From the NCBI GenBank assembly GCA_947166345.1, contig CAMVDU010000006.1:21685-85684 (forward strand): a DNA stretch of 64,000 nt, given 5' to 3'. Below, one piece after another: positions 1 through 8,166 of this stretch. The position numbers were made by a program, and so were the translations under genes. Each line of letters starts with the position of its first letter. Positions within the stretch are counted from its first letter, which is position 1. The notes under the pieces are model-generated. The model was not told the DNA's origin, did not search any database, and worked only from the letters and a program-made list of their open reading frames with translations. This DNA comes from an uncultured Prevotellaceae bacterium. Its GTDB lineage: Bacteria; Bacteroidota; Bacteroidia; Bacteroidales; Bacteroidaceae.

Positions 1-146
1 AACTACAGGGCTGATAGTAATCACCGATGATTATTTTTGGGAATTAGTCCAAGGATAGTTATAACGTTCTGGATGAAGATTATATAATCCAATAAAAAAT
101 AGGTAATCCATCTTTATATGATAAATAATTAAAAATATGAGATATT

Positions 147-2831
147 ATGAAAAAGTTCTTTGCATTACTTGTCGTAGTCATATTTTTGGGCTCCATTCCT
201 GCTTATTCCGAGGAGTTCATAGAAAATGGAATTAATTACTTGATAACATCTTCAGAACCACCAACAGTTTCTGTTTGTAAATTGCCAAATGGTGGTCGTT
301 ATTCGGGTGATATAGACATTCCGTCATCAATAAAACATAATGGTATAACTTATTCTGTAACAGGAATTAGGGGCGGTGCTTTTTATGATTGTAAAAATGT
401 CACGAGCATAAATATGCCTAAAGACATTAAAACAATAGGTGAAAGTGCTTTTTCGGGTTGTGTTCAATTAACTCAGTTGGTATTTCCTGACAGTGTAAAA
501 TATCTGGAAATTTTAGTTTGTTACAATTGTGAAAGTTTACAATTGGTGGAATTACCATCTGGCATTGAAGCAATTGGAAGATCCGCCTTCAATGGATGCA
601 AATCTCTTGAAGAATTTACCATACCAGATTCTGTAAAGGTTATTTATGATATGGCTTTTAAGAATTGTAGTAATTTAAAAAAACTTTATTGGGGGGATTC
701 TGTTGAAGAAGTTGGTATACGTGATGGAAGCAACCAATACACTTCATATGAAGGAACGTTCAAGGGATGTAACAATCTTAATGAAGTGCATCTTAAAAAT
801 CTTTCAACGTGGTGTAAAACATATTATCCTTCATATGTATCAAATCCTTTATACAAAATAGTTAATGGAAGAGTTGATTTGTATTTGAATGGTGAAAAGT
901 TAGATACACTTTATGTTCCCAATGACATAGATGTTATTAAAAAATACACATTTTATCACTGCACTCAATTGGTGTCAATAAAATTTCCAAATTCCGATAT
1001 AAAAGTTGAAGATGAGGCCTTTAGTGAATGCCGTTCGCTTAATTCAGTTTATTTTGGAGAATCAACAATTAAGTTAGGTAATCAGGTTTTCAATCTCTGC
1101 GAGAATATTCAATATGTAGTTTCTAAAAGTCGAGAACCATATATGTTTTGGGACTGGACATTTTACAAACCGATATTTGGGAAATGTACTTTGTTTATCC
1201 CAACTGGGACCAAAGAAATATATGCAACAACAAATGGATGGAAGAATTTTACAAGAGTCATGGAAACAGATATTGACGACCCAGGTCTAAAAGTATCTTT
1301 GAAAGTGTCTGGCGAAGGTGAAGTATCAGTTAATAATACAAACGTTGATGGTAACAATACAATTATTGCGCTTTATGACACGAACGTCAGTTTTTCATTC
1401 AAGCCTCAATTGGGATATCAATTAAAATCGTTTCTGATTAATGGTGAAGAATTTGCTCAAGATGTCTTAAATGACACTTATGTTATAAATCAAATACATG
1501 ATAACATAAATGTTGACATTGTATTTGATGAAACACCATTGGCAGATGGTGTACTCTTTAGCGACAATAGAATATTTTATAGTATCATAGAGAAATCAGA
1601 CGGCTTTTGTTTGGAGGTAACGAGAAAAATGAAATCAGGTAATACATGGTCGTATATAGGAGACATCGTTATTCCTGAATATGTCGTTTTTCATGGAGAC
1701 ACACTATTTGTTGAAAGGATAGACGAAAATACGTTTAAAGGAAGTAGTTCGCTTTATTCCGTAACCATGCCAAATACTATAAAAGCCATTGGAAAGTCTG
1801 CTTTTGAAGACTGCCCATACCTGTCGTCTATCACCTTTTCTAATTCACTTTGTGATGTGGGGCGCGATGCTTTTTATGGTTCAAAGTGGTATAACTCAAA
1901 ATCAAACGGTTTGGTGTATGCGGGTCCAGTAGCATATAAATATAAAGGAACAATTCCACAAGGAACGTCCATTAACATCAAAAATGGCACACTTGGTATA
2001 GCAGAACAATGTTTCCTCGATTGCACAGGTCTGTCTTCTATTACTATTCCAGAAACTGTAATCAATATTGGCATCAGCGCATTGCAAGGCTGTAAAGGTC
2101 TAACATCAATTAAAATCCCTGAATCTGTTACCCACATAAGTAATTATATGCTAAGTCTTTGTAGTAATATTACAGAGATAACTCTTGGCGGAAATGTTGA
2201 AACAATAGGCTCATATGCTTTTGCCAATACAAATATAGGTACAATTAATTTGCCAGAAGGATTGAAAGAAATAGATAATTTTGCTTTTGTCCTTTGTTCT
2301 AACCTTGAATTCTTGACAATTCCCGAATCTGTTAATTCCATTGGAAAAAGTGCCTTCGAGGGATGCTCAAAAGTATCTTCAACAAATATACCTTCATCTA
2401 TACAGTTTATTGGAGAAAGAGCATTTTATATGAGTGAACTAATTACTATTGAATCACATCTTTTAGAACCATTCCCCATATCTAATGATGTCTTTAGTGA
2501 ATCCGTTAAAAACAATACAATTTTAGTCGTACCTACTGGAACAAAGGCTCTTTACGAACAGGCTGATGGCTGGAAATCGATTAAGAACATTAAGGAATAT
2601 GGAGGTGTGAATGGAATCGTAAATTGTCATTTAAACCAAGGACGCATTTTATCAGATAGGACTTCTGTTATAATATTAGGCGGTTCAATGGATGTGATTC
2701 AAATATTCGATGTCTCGGGAAGGTTCATAAAACGAGTAAATCCGTCTGTGGAAGACATTAGGATTGAATTGTATCCACAAGGAACTTACATTATACAAAT
2801 GGGAACAGAGTCATACAAAATAATTATTTGA
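147..2831 (+). CDS. BspA-like leucine-rich repeat surface protein
   Basis: A secreted adhesin-like protein of 894 residues. Residues 1-21 are a signal peptide. Two blocks of BspA-type LRR_5 repeats (about 45-340 and 500-800) carry the recurring pattern I-x-x-x-AF-x-x-C-x-x-L-x-x-I-x-x-P-x-S-V. Between them, about 380-455, lies a segment resembling divergent InlB B-repeats (GYQLKSFLINGE). The last 70 residues (IFDVSGR, then YPQGTYIIQ) resemble a type A T9SS sorting domain, so export through the type IX system to the surface is inferred. Base composition is clearly more AT-rich than the rest of the window, which suggests recent transfer. Its ligand is unknown. No upstream partner gene is visible in the first 146 bases. 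Confidence 0.88.
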   Translation: MKKFFALLVVVIFLGSIPAYSEEFIENGINYLITSSEPPTVSVCKLPNGGRYSGDIDIPSSIKHNGITYSVTGIRGGAFYDCKNVTSINMPKDIKTIGESAFSGCVQLTQLVFPDSVKYLEILVCYNCESLQLVELPSGIEAIGRSAFNGCKSLEEFTIPDSVKVIYDMAFKNCSNLKKLYWGDSVEEVGIRDGSNQYTSYEGTFKGCNNLNEVHLKNLSTWCKTYYPSYVSNPLYKIVNGRVDLYLNGEKLDTLYVPNDIDVIKKYTFYHCTQLVSIKFPNSDIKVEDEAFSECRSLNSVYFGESTIKLGNQVFNLCENIQYVVSKSREPYMFWDWTFYKPIFGKCTLFIPTGTKEIYATTNGWKNFTRVMETDIDDPGLKVSLKVSGEGEVSVNNTNVDGNNTIIALYDTNVSFSFKPQLGYQLKSFLINGEEFAQDVLNDTYVINQIHDNINVDIVFDETPLADGVLFSDNRIFYSIIEKSDGFCLEVTRKMKSGNTWSYIGDIVIPEYVVFHGDTLFVERIDENTFKGSSSLYSVTMPNTIKAIGKSAFEDCPYLSSITFSNSLCDVGRDAFYGSKWYNSKSNGLVYAGPVAYKYKGTIPQGTSINIKNGTLGIAEQCFLDCTGLSSITIPETVINIGISALQGCKGLTSIKIPESVTHISNYMLSLCSNITEITLGGNVETIGSYAFANTNIGTINLPEGLKEIDNFAFVLCSNLEFLTIPESVNSIGKSAFEGCSKVSSTNIPSSIQFIGERAFYMSELITIESHLLEPFPISNDVFSESVKNNTILVVPTGTKALYEQADGWKSIKNIKEYGGVNGIVNCHLNQGRILSDRTSVIILGGSMDVIQIFDVSGRFIKRVNPSVEDIRIELYPQGTYIIQMGTESYKIII

Positions 2832-2860
2832 GCCCCAAAATATGGTATAGTAACAATTAT

Positions 2861-2893
2861 CCCCAGCAGTTCTTTACCTAAGAATTGCTGGGG
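2861..2893 (+). terminator. Strong hairpin after the BspA-like gene
   Basis: Bases 2861-2874 pair with 2880-2893 over 14 positions with one G-T wobble, around the five-base loop TACCT. It is followed by TCCTTTG, so the U-tract is weak. It starts 29 bases after the stop codon and probably ends the bspA-like transcript. Confidence 0.6.
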
Positions 2894-2902
2894 TCCTTTG
2901 TG

Positions 2903-2940
2903 TACACACTGGAACAAAGCCCGTAATGTTCCAGTGTGTA
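2903..2940. repeat. 13-bp perfect inverted repeat
   Basis: TACACACTGGAAC (2903-2915) is repeated in exact inverted form at 2928-2940 around a 12-base loop. It lies between the BspA terminator and the convergent toxin gene. It could be a second terminator arm or the scar of a mobile element; it has no clear T-tract. Confidence 0.6.
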
Positions 2941-3018
2941 TCCTGTTTCAAGTGGAAGTGGTGCACAAAAAACTATGGGGACGGAGAATCTGATCACAAT
3001 CTCCGATCTGAATGAATA

Positions 3019-3438
3019 TCAGAAGTTTTCGATGAGCCGTAACCCTTGCCTACGATAGAAAGGAAATTTTGTGTCAGAACTGACGAGTGTCATTTTGTGT
3101 GAGATGGCCTGAGCAATAATGATATGGTCGAAAGGATCTTTATGTTCCTGAGCTTCGTTAACCTGTAATGCGGCAAGGGTGCGGATGACATTAACGTCAG
3201 TATTATCGATTTCAACGGATGGGTCATTGAGAACAAATGAAATCATTTCTGCTTCAGTCTTCCAAATGTTAGAAAGGAGCTTCTTCGTTCTGAATGCCGT
3301 AATCAGTTCTTGGAGACTTACAATACTCAAATACTTCAAATTCTCTGGGTCTTCAATGTATGTGCATACATCTTTAGTCAACGACTTACGATCGCTGACC
3401 ATATAAACATAAATGTTTGTATCGAGTAATAGGCGCAT
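3019..3438 (-). CDS. vapC: PIN-domain toxin, VapC family
   Basis: A 139-residue PIN-domain ribonuclease of normal VapC length. The acidic metal-binding residues are all present: D6 in LLDTNI, E44 in LQELI, D101 and D104 in HKDPFDH, and D122 in SSDTKF. VapC toxins cleave RNA (often initiator tRNA or rRNA) and are held in check by a co-transcribed antitoxin; the target here cannot be read. The start ATG overlaps the stop of a small upstream reading frame by one base (TAATG), so the two are translationally coupled. Confidence 0.88.
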   Translation of the reverse strand: MRLLLDTNIYVYMVSDRKSLTKDVCTYIEDPENLKYLSIVSLQELITAFRTKKLLSNIWKTEAEMISFVLNDPSVEIDNTDVNVIRTLAALQVNEAQEHKDPFDHIIIAQAISHKMTLVSSDTKFPFYRRQGLRLIENF

Positions 3439-3551
3439 TAATCAAGTACAGCAGGATCGGTAATAGTAATAGTGCCCTGTGTAGCCTCGTAATACTCCCA
3501 GAACTCTTTAGCCTTTGTCTCCTTTTCTTGTTTACTCATATCAATACGCAT
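3438..3551 (-). CDS. Small putative antitoxin upstream of vapC
   Basis: A 37-codon reading frame (starting MRIDMSKQEKET, ending TITDPAVLD) whose stop codon overlaps the vapC start by one base. Its position matches an antitoxin, but the product is unusually short and has no DNA-binding fold I can recognise; only a C-terminal toxin-binding tail would fit. The start is constrained by a -7 box ending at 3563. A second in-frame ATG at 3539 is possible and would give 33 residues. Any upstream in-frame ATG, such as 3587, lies before the promoter -7 box. Confidence 0.55.
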   Translation of the reverse strand: MRIDMSKQEKETKAKEFWEYYEATQGTITITDPAVLD

Positions 3552-3562
3552 TATATCCGTTG

Positions 3563-3594
3563 CAAAAATACAATGTTTTAACGACATCTCCAAA
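3563..3594 (-). promoter_or_regulatory. Bacteroidetes-type promoter of the vapC pair
   Basis: On the minus strand, TTTG (3594-3591), a 20-base spacer, then TATTTTTG (3570-3563) match the TTTG / TAnnTTTG consensus. Confidence 0.65.
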
Positions 3595-3636
3595 TTTTTT
3601 CGCAACTTTTTGTATCTGTAGTTATCTTTTCAGATA

Positions 3637-4401
3637 TCATTTTTCAGTCTTTCTGTAGTAGCCGCGCTCACCATCGGCGAAGCGAAGGACGAGGGTGTCG
3701 GGCGTCAACTTCACAAACTCGGCGGTATCGCTGAGTGCACGGTACTGGCGGTTCAGCGAATCGACAGCGAGCTCGGAGAGGATAAGCTTGCCGTTATGGA
3801 TGGTCCACTCCTGATAGTGGCGCACGGTGGGATACTCAATAAACATTTCCTCGTCGGAGGTGGTTGTGCGGCGGTAGGCACCAATGCTGTAGGCCACATG
3901 GTTGTCCTTCATGGCAATACCGTATTCGCGCTCTACGGTAAGTAGTTCCTGCAGGGAGTCGGGCAACTGTTCGAGAATCTGACGGTCAGTCAGTCCTTCC
4001 ATGTCAGCACGGCGTTTCAGGGTGGGCAGCACCTTGTAGCACCAGTCGCCCATCATATCCTTGGTCACGATGACGAGGTCGGCCACCTCTGGATCGTTCT
4101 CGTTGCGAATCATGGCCACCTTGTTTCCTATGCGCAGTTGTCCGAATACCTGATGGTTGCGCGAGGCCTCGAGGATATTGAGCGTGTCGGGGTTGCTGCC
4201 ATCATAGCTGCCCTTGAACGACATGGGCAGATAGATGATGATAGTGTCGTTACAACCGTCGCACACCATGCCGTAGATGGTCTTGTCGCCTGCGGCCTGT
4301 TCCACGGATACGAGGGTCACTTCTTTCGTTTCTTCCTTGCTGCCGCAACTTGTGAGCAGCATGGCGAGAAGTGCTAATGTGATGAGGAGTTTTGATTTCA
4401 T
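3637..4401 (-). CDS. Lipoprotein of unknown function
   Basis: 254 residues starting MKSKLLITLALL with lipobox LLTSC, so it should be lipidated and membrane anchored. The ATG at 4401 is chosen because a longer frame would begin with a TTG at 4425, inside the -7 promoter box. A GMVCDGC motif follows the N-terminal third. The C-terminal 60 residues (WTIHNGKLILSE, then TLVLRFADGERGYYRK) resemble lipocalin-like beta strands seen in other Bacteroidetes lipoproteins. No function is assigned. It is a single-gene unit with oadA divergent. Confidence 0.75.
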   Translation of the reverse strand: MKSKLLITLALLAMLLTSCGSKEETKEVTLVSVEQAAGDKTIYGMVCDGCNDTIIIYLPMSFKGSYDGSNPDTLNILEASRNHQVFGQLRIGNKVAMIRNENDPEVADLVIVTKDMMGDWCYKVLPTLKRRADMEGLTDRQILEQLPDSLQELLTVEREYGIAMKDNHVAYSIGAYRRTTTSDEEMFIEYPTVRHYQEWTIHNGKLILSELAVDSLNRQYRALSDTAEFVKLTPDTLVLRFADGERGYYRKTEK

Positions 4402-4422
4402 TCTACGTTGTTGTTTTGTGTG

Positions 4423-4430
4423 CAAAGTTA
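4423..4430 (-). promoter_or_regulatory. -7 box of the lipoprotein gene
   Basis: TAACTTTG on the minus strand, 22 bases before the chosen ATG. No clear -33 TTTG is seen. Confidence 0.5.
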
Positions 4431-4505
4431 CTATTTTTTGCCCACTTCCCTCTTCCTTTTAACTCCTTTTAACTTGTTTATATACTCTAACTCCTCAAAA
4501 TATCG

Positions 4506-4513
4506 TAACTTTG
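4506..4513 (+). promoter_or_regulatory. -7 box before the oxaloacetate decarboxylase-like gene
   Basis: TAACTTTG lies 39 bases before the ATG at 4553. No good -33 element was found. Confidence 0.5.
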
Positions 4514-4552
4514 CAGTCAAATTGCTGAAATAAGAACCAGAAAATTGAAACT

Positions 4553-6328
4553 ATGGGAAAGAAAAAGATTAAGTTCAGTCTCGTCTATCGTGATATGTGG
4601 CAGTCGAGCGGCAAGTTCCAGCCACGCAAAGACCAGTTGGAACGCATCGCTCCAGTCATCATCGACATGGGCTGTTTTGCCCGCGTAGAAACCAATGGTG
4701 GTGCCTTTGAGCAGGTGAACCTGATGGCAGGTGAGAATCCTAACGATGCCGTTCGCGCCTTCTGTAAGCCGTTCAACCAGGTGGGCATTCAGACCCACAT
4801 GCTGGACCGCGGCCTGAATGCGCTTCGCATGTATCCTGTGCCCGACGATGTGCGCGAGCTGATGTACAAGGTGAAGCACGCCCAGGGCGTCGACATCCCC
4901 CGCATCTTCTGCGGTCTTAACGACACGCGCAATATCATTCCATCCATCAAGTGGGCCAAGGCTGCCGGCATGATTCCGCAGGCTACGCTCTGCATCACCA
5001 CCAGCCCCGTGCACACCGTGGAGTACTATAGCGCTATTGCCGACGAGGTGATTGCCGCAGGTGCCGAGGAGATCTGCCTGAAGGACATGGCAGGTATCGG
5101 ACAGCCCGCTATGCTGGGTGCCCTGACGAAGTCAATCAAGACCAAGCACCCCGATATCATCATCCAGTATCACGGTCACTCAGGCCCTGGCCTGTCGATG
5201 GCCTCTATCCTGGAGGTGTGCAACAACGGTGCCGACATCATCGATACCGCCATAGAGCCGCTCAGCTGGGGCAAGGTGCATCCCGATATCATCTCGGTAC
5301 AGTCGATGCTGAAGAACGAGGGCTTCGAGGTGGAAGATATCAATATGAACGCCTACATGCAGGCGCGCACGCTCACGCAGGAGTTCATCGACGACTGGCT
5401 GGGCTATTTCATCAACCCTGCCAACAAGCACATGTCCTCGCTGCTGCTGGGTAGCGGACTGCCTGGCGGCATGATGGGCTCGATGATGGCCGACCTGGGC
5501 CCCATCCAGACCATGATCAACAAGCTGCGCGAGAAGAAGGGCGAGGCTGCCTTGACAATGGACGACATGCTGGTGAAGCTGTTCAACGAGGTAGAATATG
5601 TGTGGCCTAAGGTGGGCTATCCCCCACTGGTGACCCCGTTCTCACAATATACCAAGAACATCGCCCTGATGAACCTGCTCACAATGGAACAGGGCAAGGG
5701 TCGCTACGTGATGATGGACGATGCCATCTGGGGCATGATCCTCGGCAAGAGCGGCAAGGTGCCTGGCACCATCGCTCCCGAGCTCATCGAGTTGGCAGAG
5801 AAGCAAGGTCGTCAGTTCACCGATGCCGATCCCCACACACTCATCCCCAACGCCCTCGACGGCTTCAAGAAGGAGATGGACGAGAACGGCTGGGACTACG
5901 GCAAGGACAACGAGGAGCTGTTCGAGCTGGCCATGCACCCCGAGCAGTACCGCCCCTTCCGCAGCGGACAGGCCAAGAAGCAGTTGCTGGCCGACATCCA
6001 AAAGGCAAAGGACGCCAAGATTGGTGCCAAGGTGTCGCCCGAGGAACTGGCAGCCTTCAAGCACGCCAAGGCCGACGCCCTGGTATGCCCCTCAGCCGGA
6101 CAGATCTTCTACGAGTTCAACGGCGACGGCGAGTGCGCTCCCTGCGTAGAGCCCTTCATCGGACAGAAATACAAGGAGGGTCAGACCTTCTGCTACCTCG
6201 TGGAGAAATGGGGCGAGATTGTGCCCATCCCCGCTGCTCTGGGCGGCAAGCTGGTAGAGGTGAGCGCCAAGCAAGGTGCCAAGGTGCGCAAGGGCGACAC
6301 CCTGGCCTGGATAGAACGCGAACAATAA
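4553..6328 (+). CDS. oadA: Oxaloacetate decarboxylase alpha / pyruvate carboxylase B-like carboxyltransferase
   Basis: 591 residues. The carboxyltransferase TIM barrel is complete: D14 (YRDMWQS), K177 in ICLKDMAG (the lysine carbamylated in this family) and H207/H209 in QYHGHSG bind the metal and carry the carboxyl group. A PYC_OADA conserved domain follows (about 300-470), then a C-terminal biotinyl-like fold (about 515-591). The usual biotin-acceptor motif AMKM is absent: the matching stretch reads EKWGEIVPI. The chain therefore seems unable to carry biotin and may use a separate carrier. The membrane beta subunit and gamma subunit are not encoded nearby. Codon use is that of a highly expressed gene. 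Confidence 0.8.
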   Translation: MGKKKIKFSLVYRDMWQSSGKFQPRKDQLERIAPVIIDMGCFARVETNGGAFEQVNLMAGENPNDAVRAFCKPFNQVGIQTHMLDRGLNALRMYPVPDDVRELMYKVKHAQGVDIPRIFCGLNDTRNIIPSIKWAKAAGMIPQATLCITTSPVHTVEYYSAIADEVIAAGAEEICLKDMAGIGQPAMLGALTKSIKTKHPDIIIQYHGHSGPGLSMASILEVCNNGADIIDTAIEPLSWGKVHPDIISVQSMLKNEGFEVEDINMNAYMQARTLTQEFIDDWLGYFINPANKHMSSLLLGSGLPGGMMGSMMADLGPIQTMINKLREKKGEAALTMDDMLVKLFNEVEYVWPKVGYPPLVTPFSQYTKNIALMNLLTMEQGKGRYVMMDDAIWGMILGKSGKVPGTIAPELIELAEKQGRQFTDADPHTLIPNALDGFKKEMDENGWDYGKDNEELFELAMHPEQYRPFRSGQAKKQLLADIQKAKDAKIGAKVSPEELAAFKHAKADALVCPSAGQIFYEFNGDGECAPCVEPFIGQKYKEGQTFCYLVEKWGEIVPIPAALGGKLVEVSAKQGAKVRKGDTLAWIEREQ

Positions 6329-6383
6329 CCATTAACAACGGGGGGACACACAAAGTTCCCCCCATAACTTTTTATAAACACAA

Positions 6384-7136
6384 ATGAAAAAAATTCTTTC
6401 TTTCGCAGCAGCTGCCATGATGCTGACTGCTGTTTTCTCATGTGGCGAAGGCAATCCCAAAGATGAGGAGAAAAAAGTAGAGGTTACAGGCGAAATCACC
6501 TTCAAGACCCAGTACGACTCTCTGGCCTATAGCTATGGCGTGATGATGGGTACTCAGTACAGCAACTTCCAGGACAAGGACGTTGTGGTGCCCGGTGAGA
6601 CCATGAACGTGGAGACCTTCCTCGCTGCCTTTGTTACTGCTATGCGTCGCGACTCTGCCAACCTCAAGATTGACATCAAGACTGCCGAGGCTTTCATCAG
6701 AGACTTCCAGACGCAGCAGCAGAAGAAGATGATGGAGGAGCGCGAAGCCAAGGTGCAGACCAACAAGACCCAGGGCGCTGCCTTCATGACTGAAAACGCC
6801 AAGAAGGAAGGTGTGAAGACGCTTCCCTCAGGACTGCAGATTCAGACCATCAAGGAAGGAACTGGCAAGAAGCCTGCTGCAAATAGCACCGTGAAGGTCA
6901 ACTACAAAGGCACACTCATCGACGGAACGGTCTTCGACCAGAATAATGAGGTAGAGTTTGACATCGCCCACGTGGTAGAAGGATTCAGAGAGGGACTCAT
7001 GAACATGAAGGAAGGTGGCAAGGCCATCCTGACCATCCCCTCAGACCTGGGCTATAAGGACTACGGCGCTGGCCAGACCATCGAGGGTGGTTCAACCCTG
7101 CAGTTCGAAGTAGAGCTGTTGAAGGTGGTTAAGTAA
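6384..7136 (+). CDS. FKBP-type peptidyl-prolyl isomerase lipoprotein
   Basis: 250 residues of FkpA/Mip type. The N-terminus MKKILSFAAAAMMLTAVFSC carries a lipobox with Cys20. A helical dimerisation region (about 40-145) is followed by a C-terminal FKBP domain (about 150-250) with VKVNYKGTLIDGTVFD and the usual C-terminal LQFEVELL strand. The predicted role is cis-trans proline isomerisation and folding of envelope proteins. The gap to dacA downstream is 29 bases, so the two may be co-transcribed. Confidence 0.9.
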   Translation: MKKILSFAAAAMMLTAVFSCGEGNPKDEEKKVEVTGEITFKTQYDSLAYSYGVMMGTQYSNFQDKDVVVPGETMNVETFLAAFVTAMRRDSANLKIDIKTAEAFIRDFQTQQQKKMMEEREAKVQTNKTQGAAFMTENAKKEGVKTLPSGLQIQTIKEGTGKKPAANSTVKVNYKGTLIDGTVFDQNNEVEFDIAHVVEGFREGLMNMKEGGKAILTIPSDLGYKDYGAGQTIEGGSTLQFEVELLKVVK

Positions 7137-7165
7137 ACAAAAAAAAGAACAACGCATACAAAAGC

Positions 7166-8092
7166 ATGAAAGTATCGTTGTGCTTCATAATGATGCTGTC
7201 GTTCATGACAGCCTGCAACAGAGCGACTTCCCACGAAGAGAAGTCGCTCTCTGCTGAAGAAAGGCGACTGGACAACAGTTGCACTATCGACACCGTCTCA
7301 GTAAGCCAGGCATTGGCACTTGAAACCATCGAGGGTTGGGACAGTCTCAGTCTCCTGACTGCCGACGCCTGGATTCTCGTAGAGGGTTCAGAAGGCTTGC
7401 TCATCAGCGAGAAGAATGCCGACAAGCGCATGTTTCCAGCCAGTCTTACCAAGATGATGACCTGTCTGCTGGCATTGGAGAAAGGCACGATGAGCGACAC
7501 CGTTGAGATTACCAAAGACGTCTTCGTCACCCGCGACGCCCGAGTGCGTCCTGGCGACAGTTACGAGATGGGCAATCTTGTCAACGAGATGATGATGATC
7601 AGCGACAATGTGGCTGCCTATGCGCTGGCCAAGCACGTTGGAGGCGACACGCTGGCGTTCTGCAACATGATGAACGAGAAGGCCCACTATCTGGGAATGG
7701 ACAACACCCATTTTGCCAATCCCAACGGCATGCCCAACGACAGCAACTACTCCACGGCACGCGACCTGTTGGTGCTGTCGCGCTATTGTATGCACGACTC
7801 CACCTTCGCCAGCATTGTGGGAACTCCTTTCATGGACATTCCCCTTCTGGACAAGCGCCATCTGCCCTGTCACAACACCAACACGCTGCTCACCAGTTAT
7901 GAGGGCTGCATGGGCGTGAAGACCGGTTTTACGCGAAAGGCTGGTGCCTGTCTGTCCTCTGCAGCCACCCGCAATGGTGTGACGCTCTTCCTCGTTCTGC
8001 TGAAGAGCAAGGACCAGGCCTCGCGTTTCTCGGAGTCTGCCACCCTACTCAACTACGGTTTCCGAGTGATGGAGGCCTATCGTTCGAAATAA
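7166..8092 (+). CDS. D-alanyl-D-alanine carboxypeptidase, S11 family
   Basis: 308 residues with the three penicillin-binding motifs of peptidase S11 in order: SLTK (S93 nucleophile, K96), SDN (146-148) and KTG (252-254). It removes the terminal D-Ala from peptidoglycan pentapeptides. The N-terminus has the lipobox SFMTAC (Cys17), so it is probably a lipoprotein rather than anchored by the C-terminal amphipathic helix of classic PBP5. It is also shorter and lacks the PBP5 C-terminal beta domain. Whether the active site faces the periplasm is inferred. Confidence 0.9.
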   Translation: MKVSLCFIMMLSFMTACNRATSHEEKSLSAEERRLDNSCTIDTVSVSQALALETIEGWDSLSLLTADAWILVEGSEGLLISEKNADKRMFPASLTKMMTCLLALEKGTMSDTVEITKDVFVTRDARVRPGDSYEMGNLVNEMMMISDNVAAYALAKHVGGDTLAFCNMMNEKAHYLGMDNTHFANPNGMPNDSNYSTARDLLVLSRYCMHDSTFASIVGTPFMDIPLLDKRHLPCHNTNTLLTSYEGCMGVKTGFTRKAGACLSSAATRNGVTLFLVLLKSKDQASRFSESATLLNYGFRVMEAYRSK

Positions 8093-8135
8093 TCACTTTC
8101 CTACCTTTTTATTTCTTTATTTCAAGAAAATACAC

Positions 8136-8143
8136 TACCTTTG
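8136..8143 (+). promoter_or_regulatory. -7 box of dxs
   Basis: TACCTTTG 23 bases before the GTG start. The matching upstream element is TTTC (8112-8115) at 20-base spacing. Confidence 0.5.
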
Positions 8144-8166
8144 CAGACTGAAACAGCAAATAAAGA

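Noticed and set aside
3179..3406. A 75-codon open frame antisense to vapC
   Set aside because: The PIN-domain frame has all catalytic residues; the antisense product has no recognisable feature.
5642..6064. A 140-codon open frame antisense to oadA
   Set aside because: Low-complexity Leu/Val/Gly product and no start context; a shadow of oadA.
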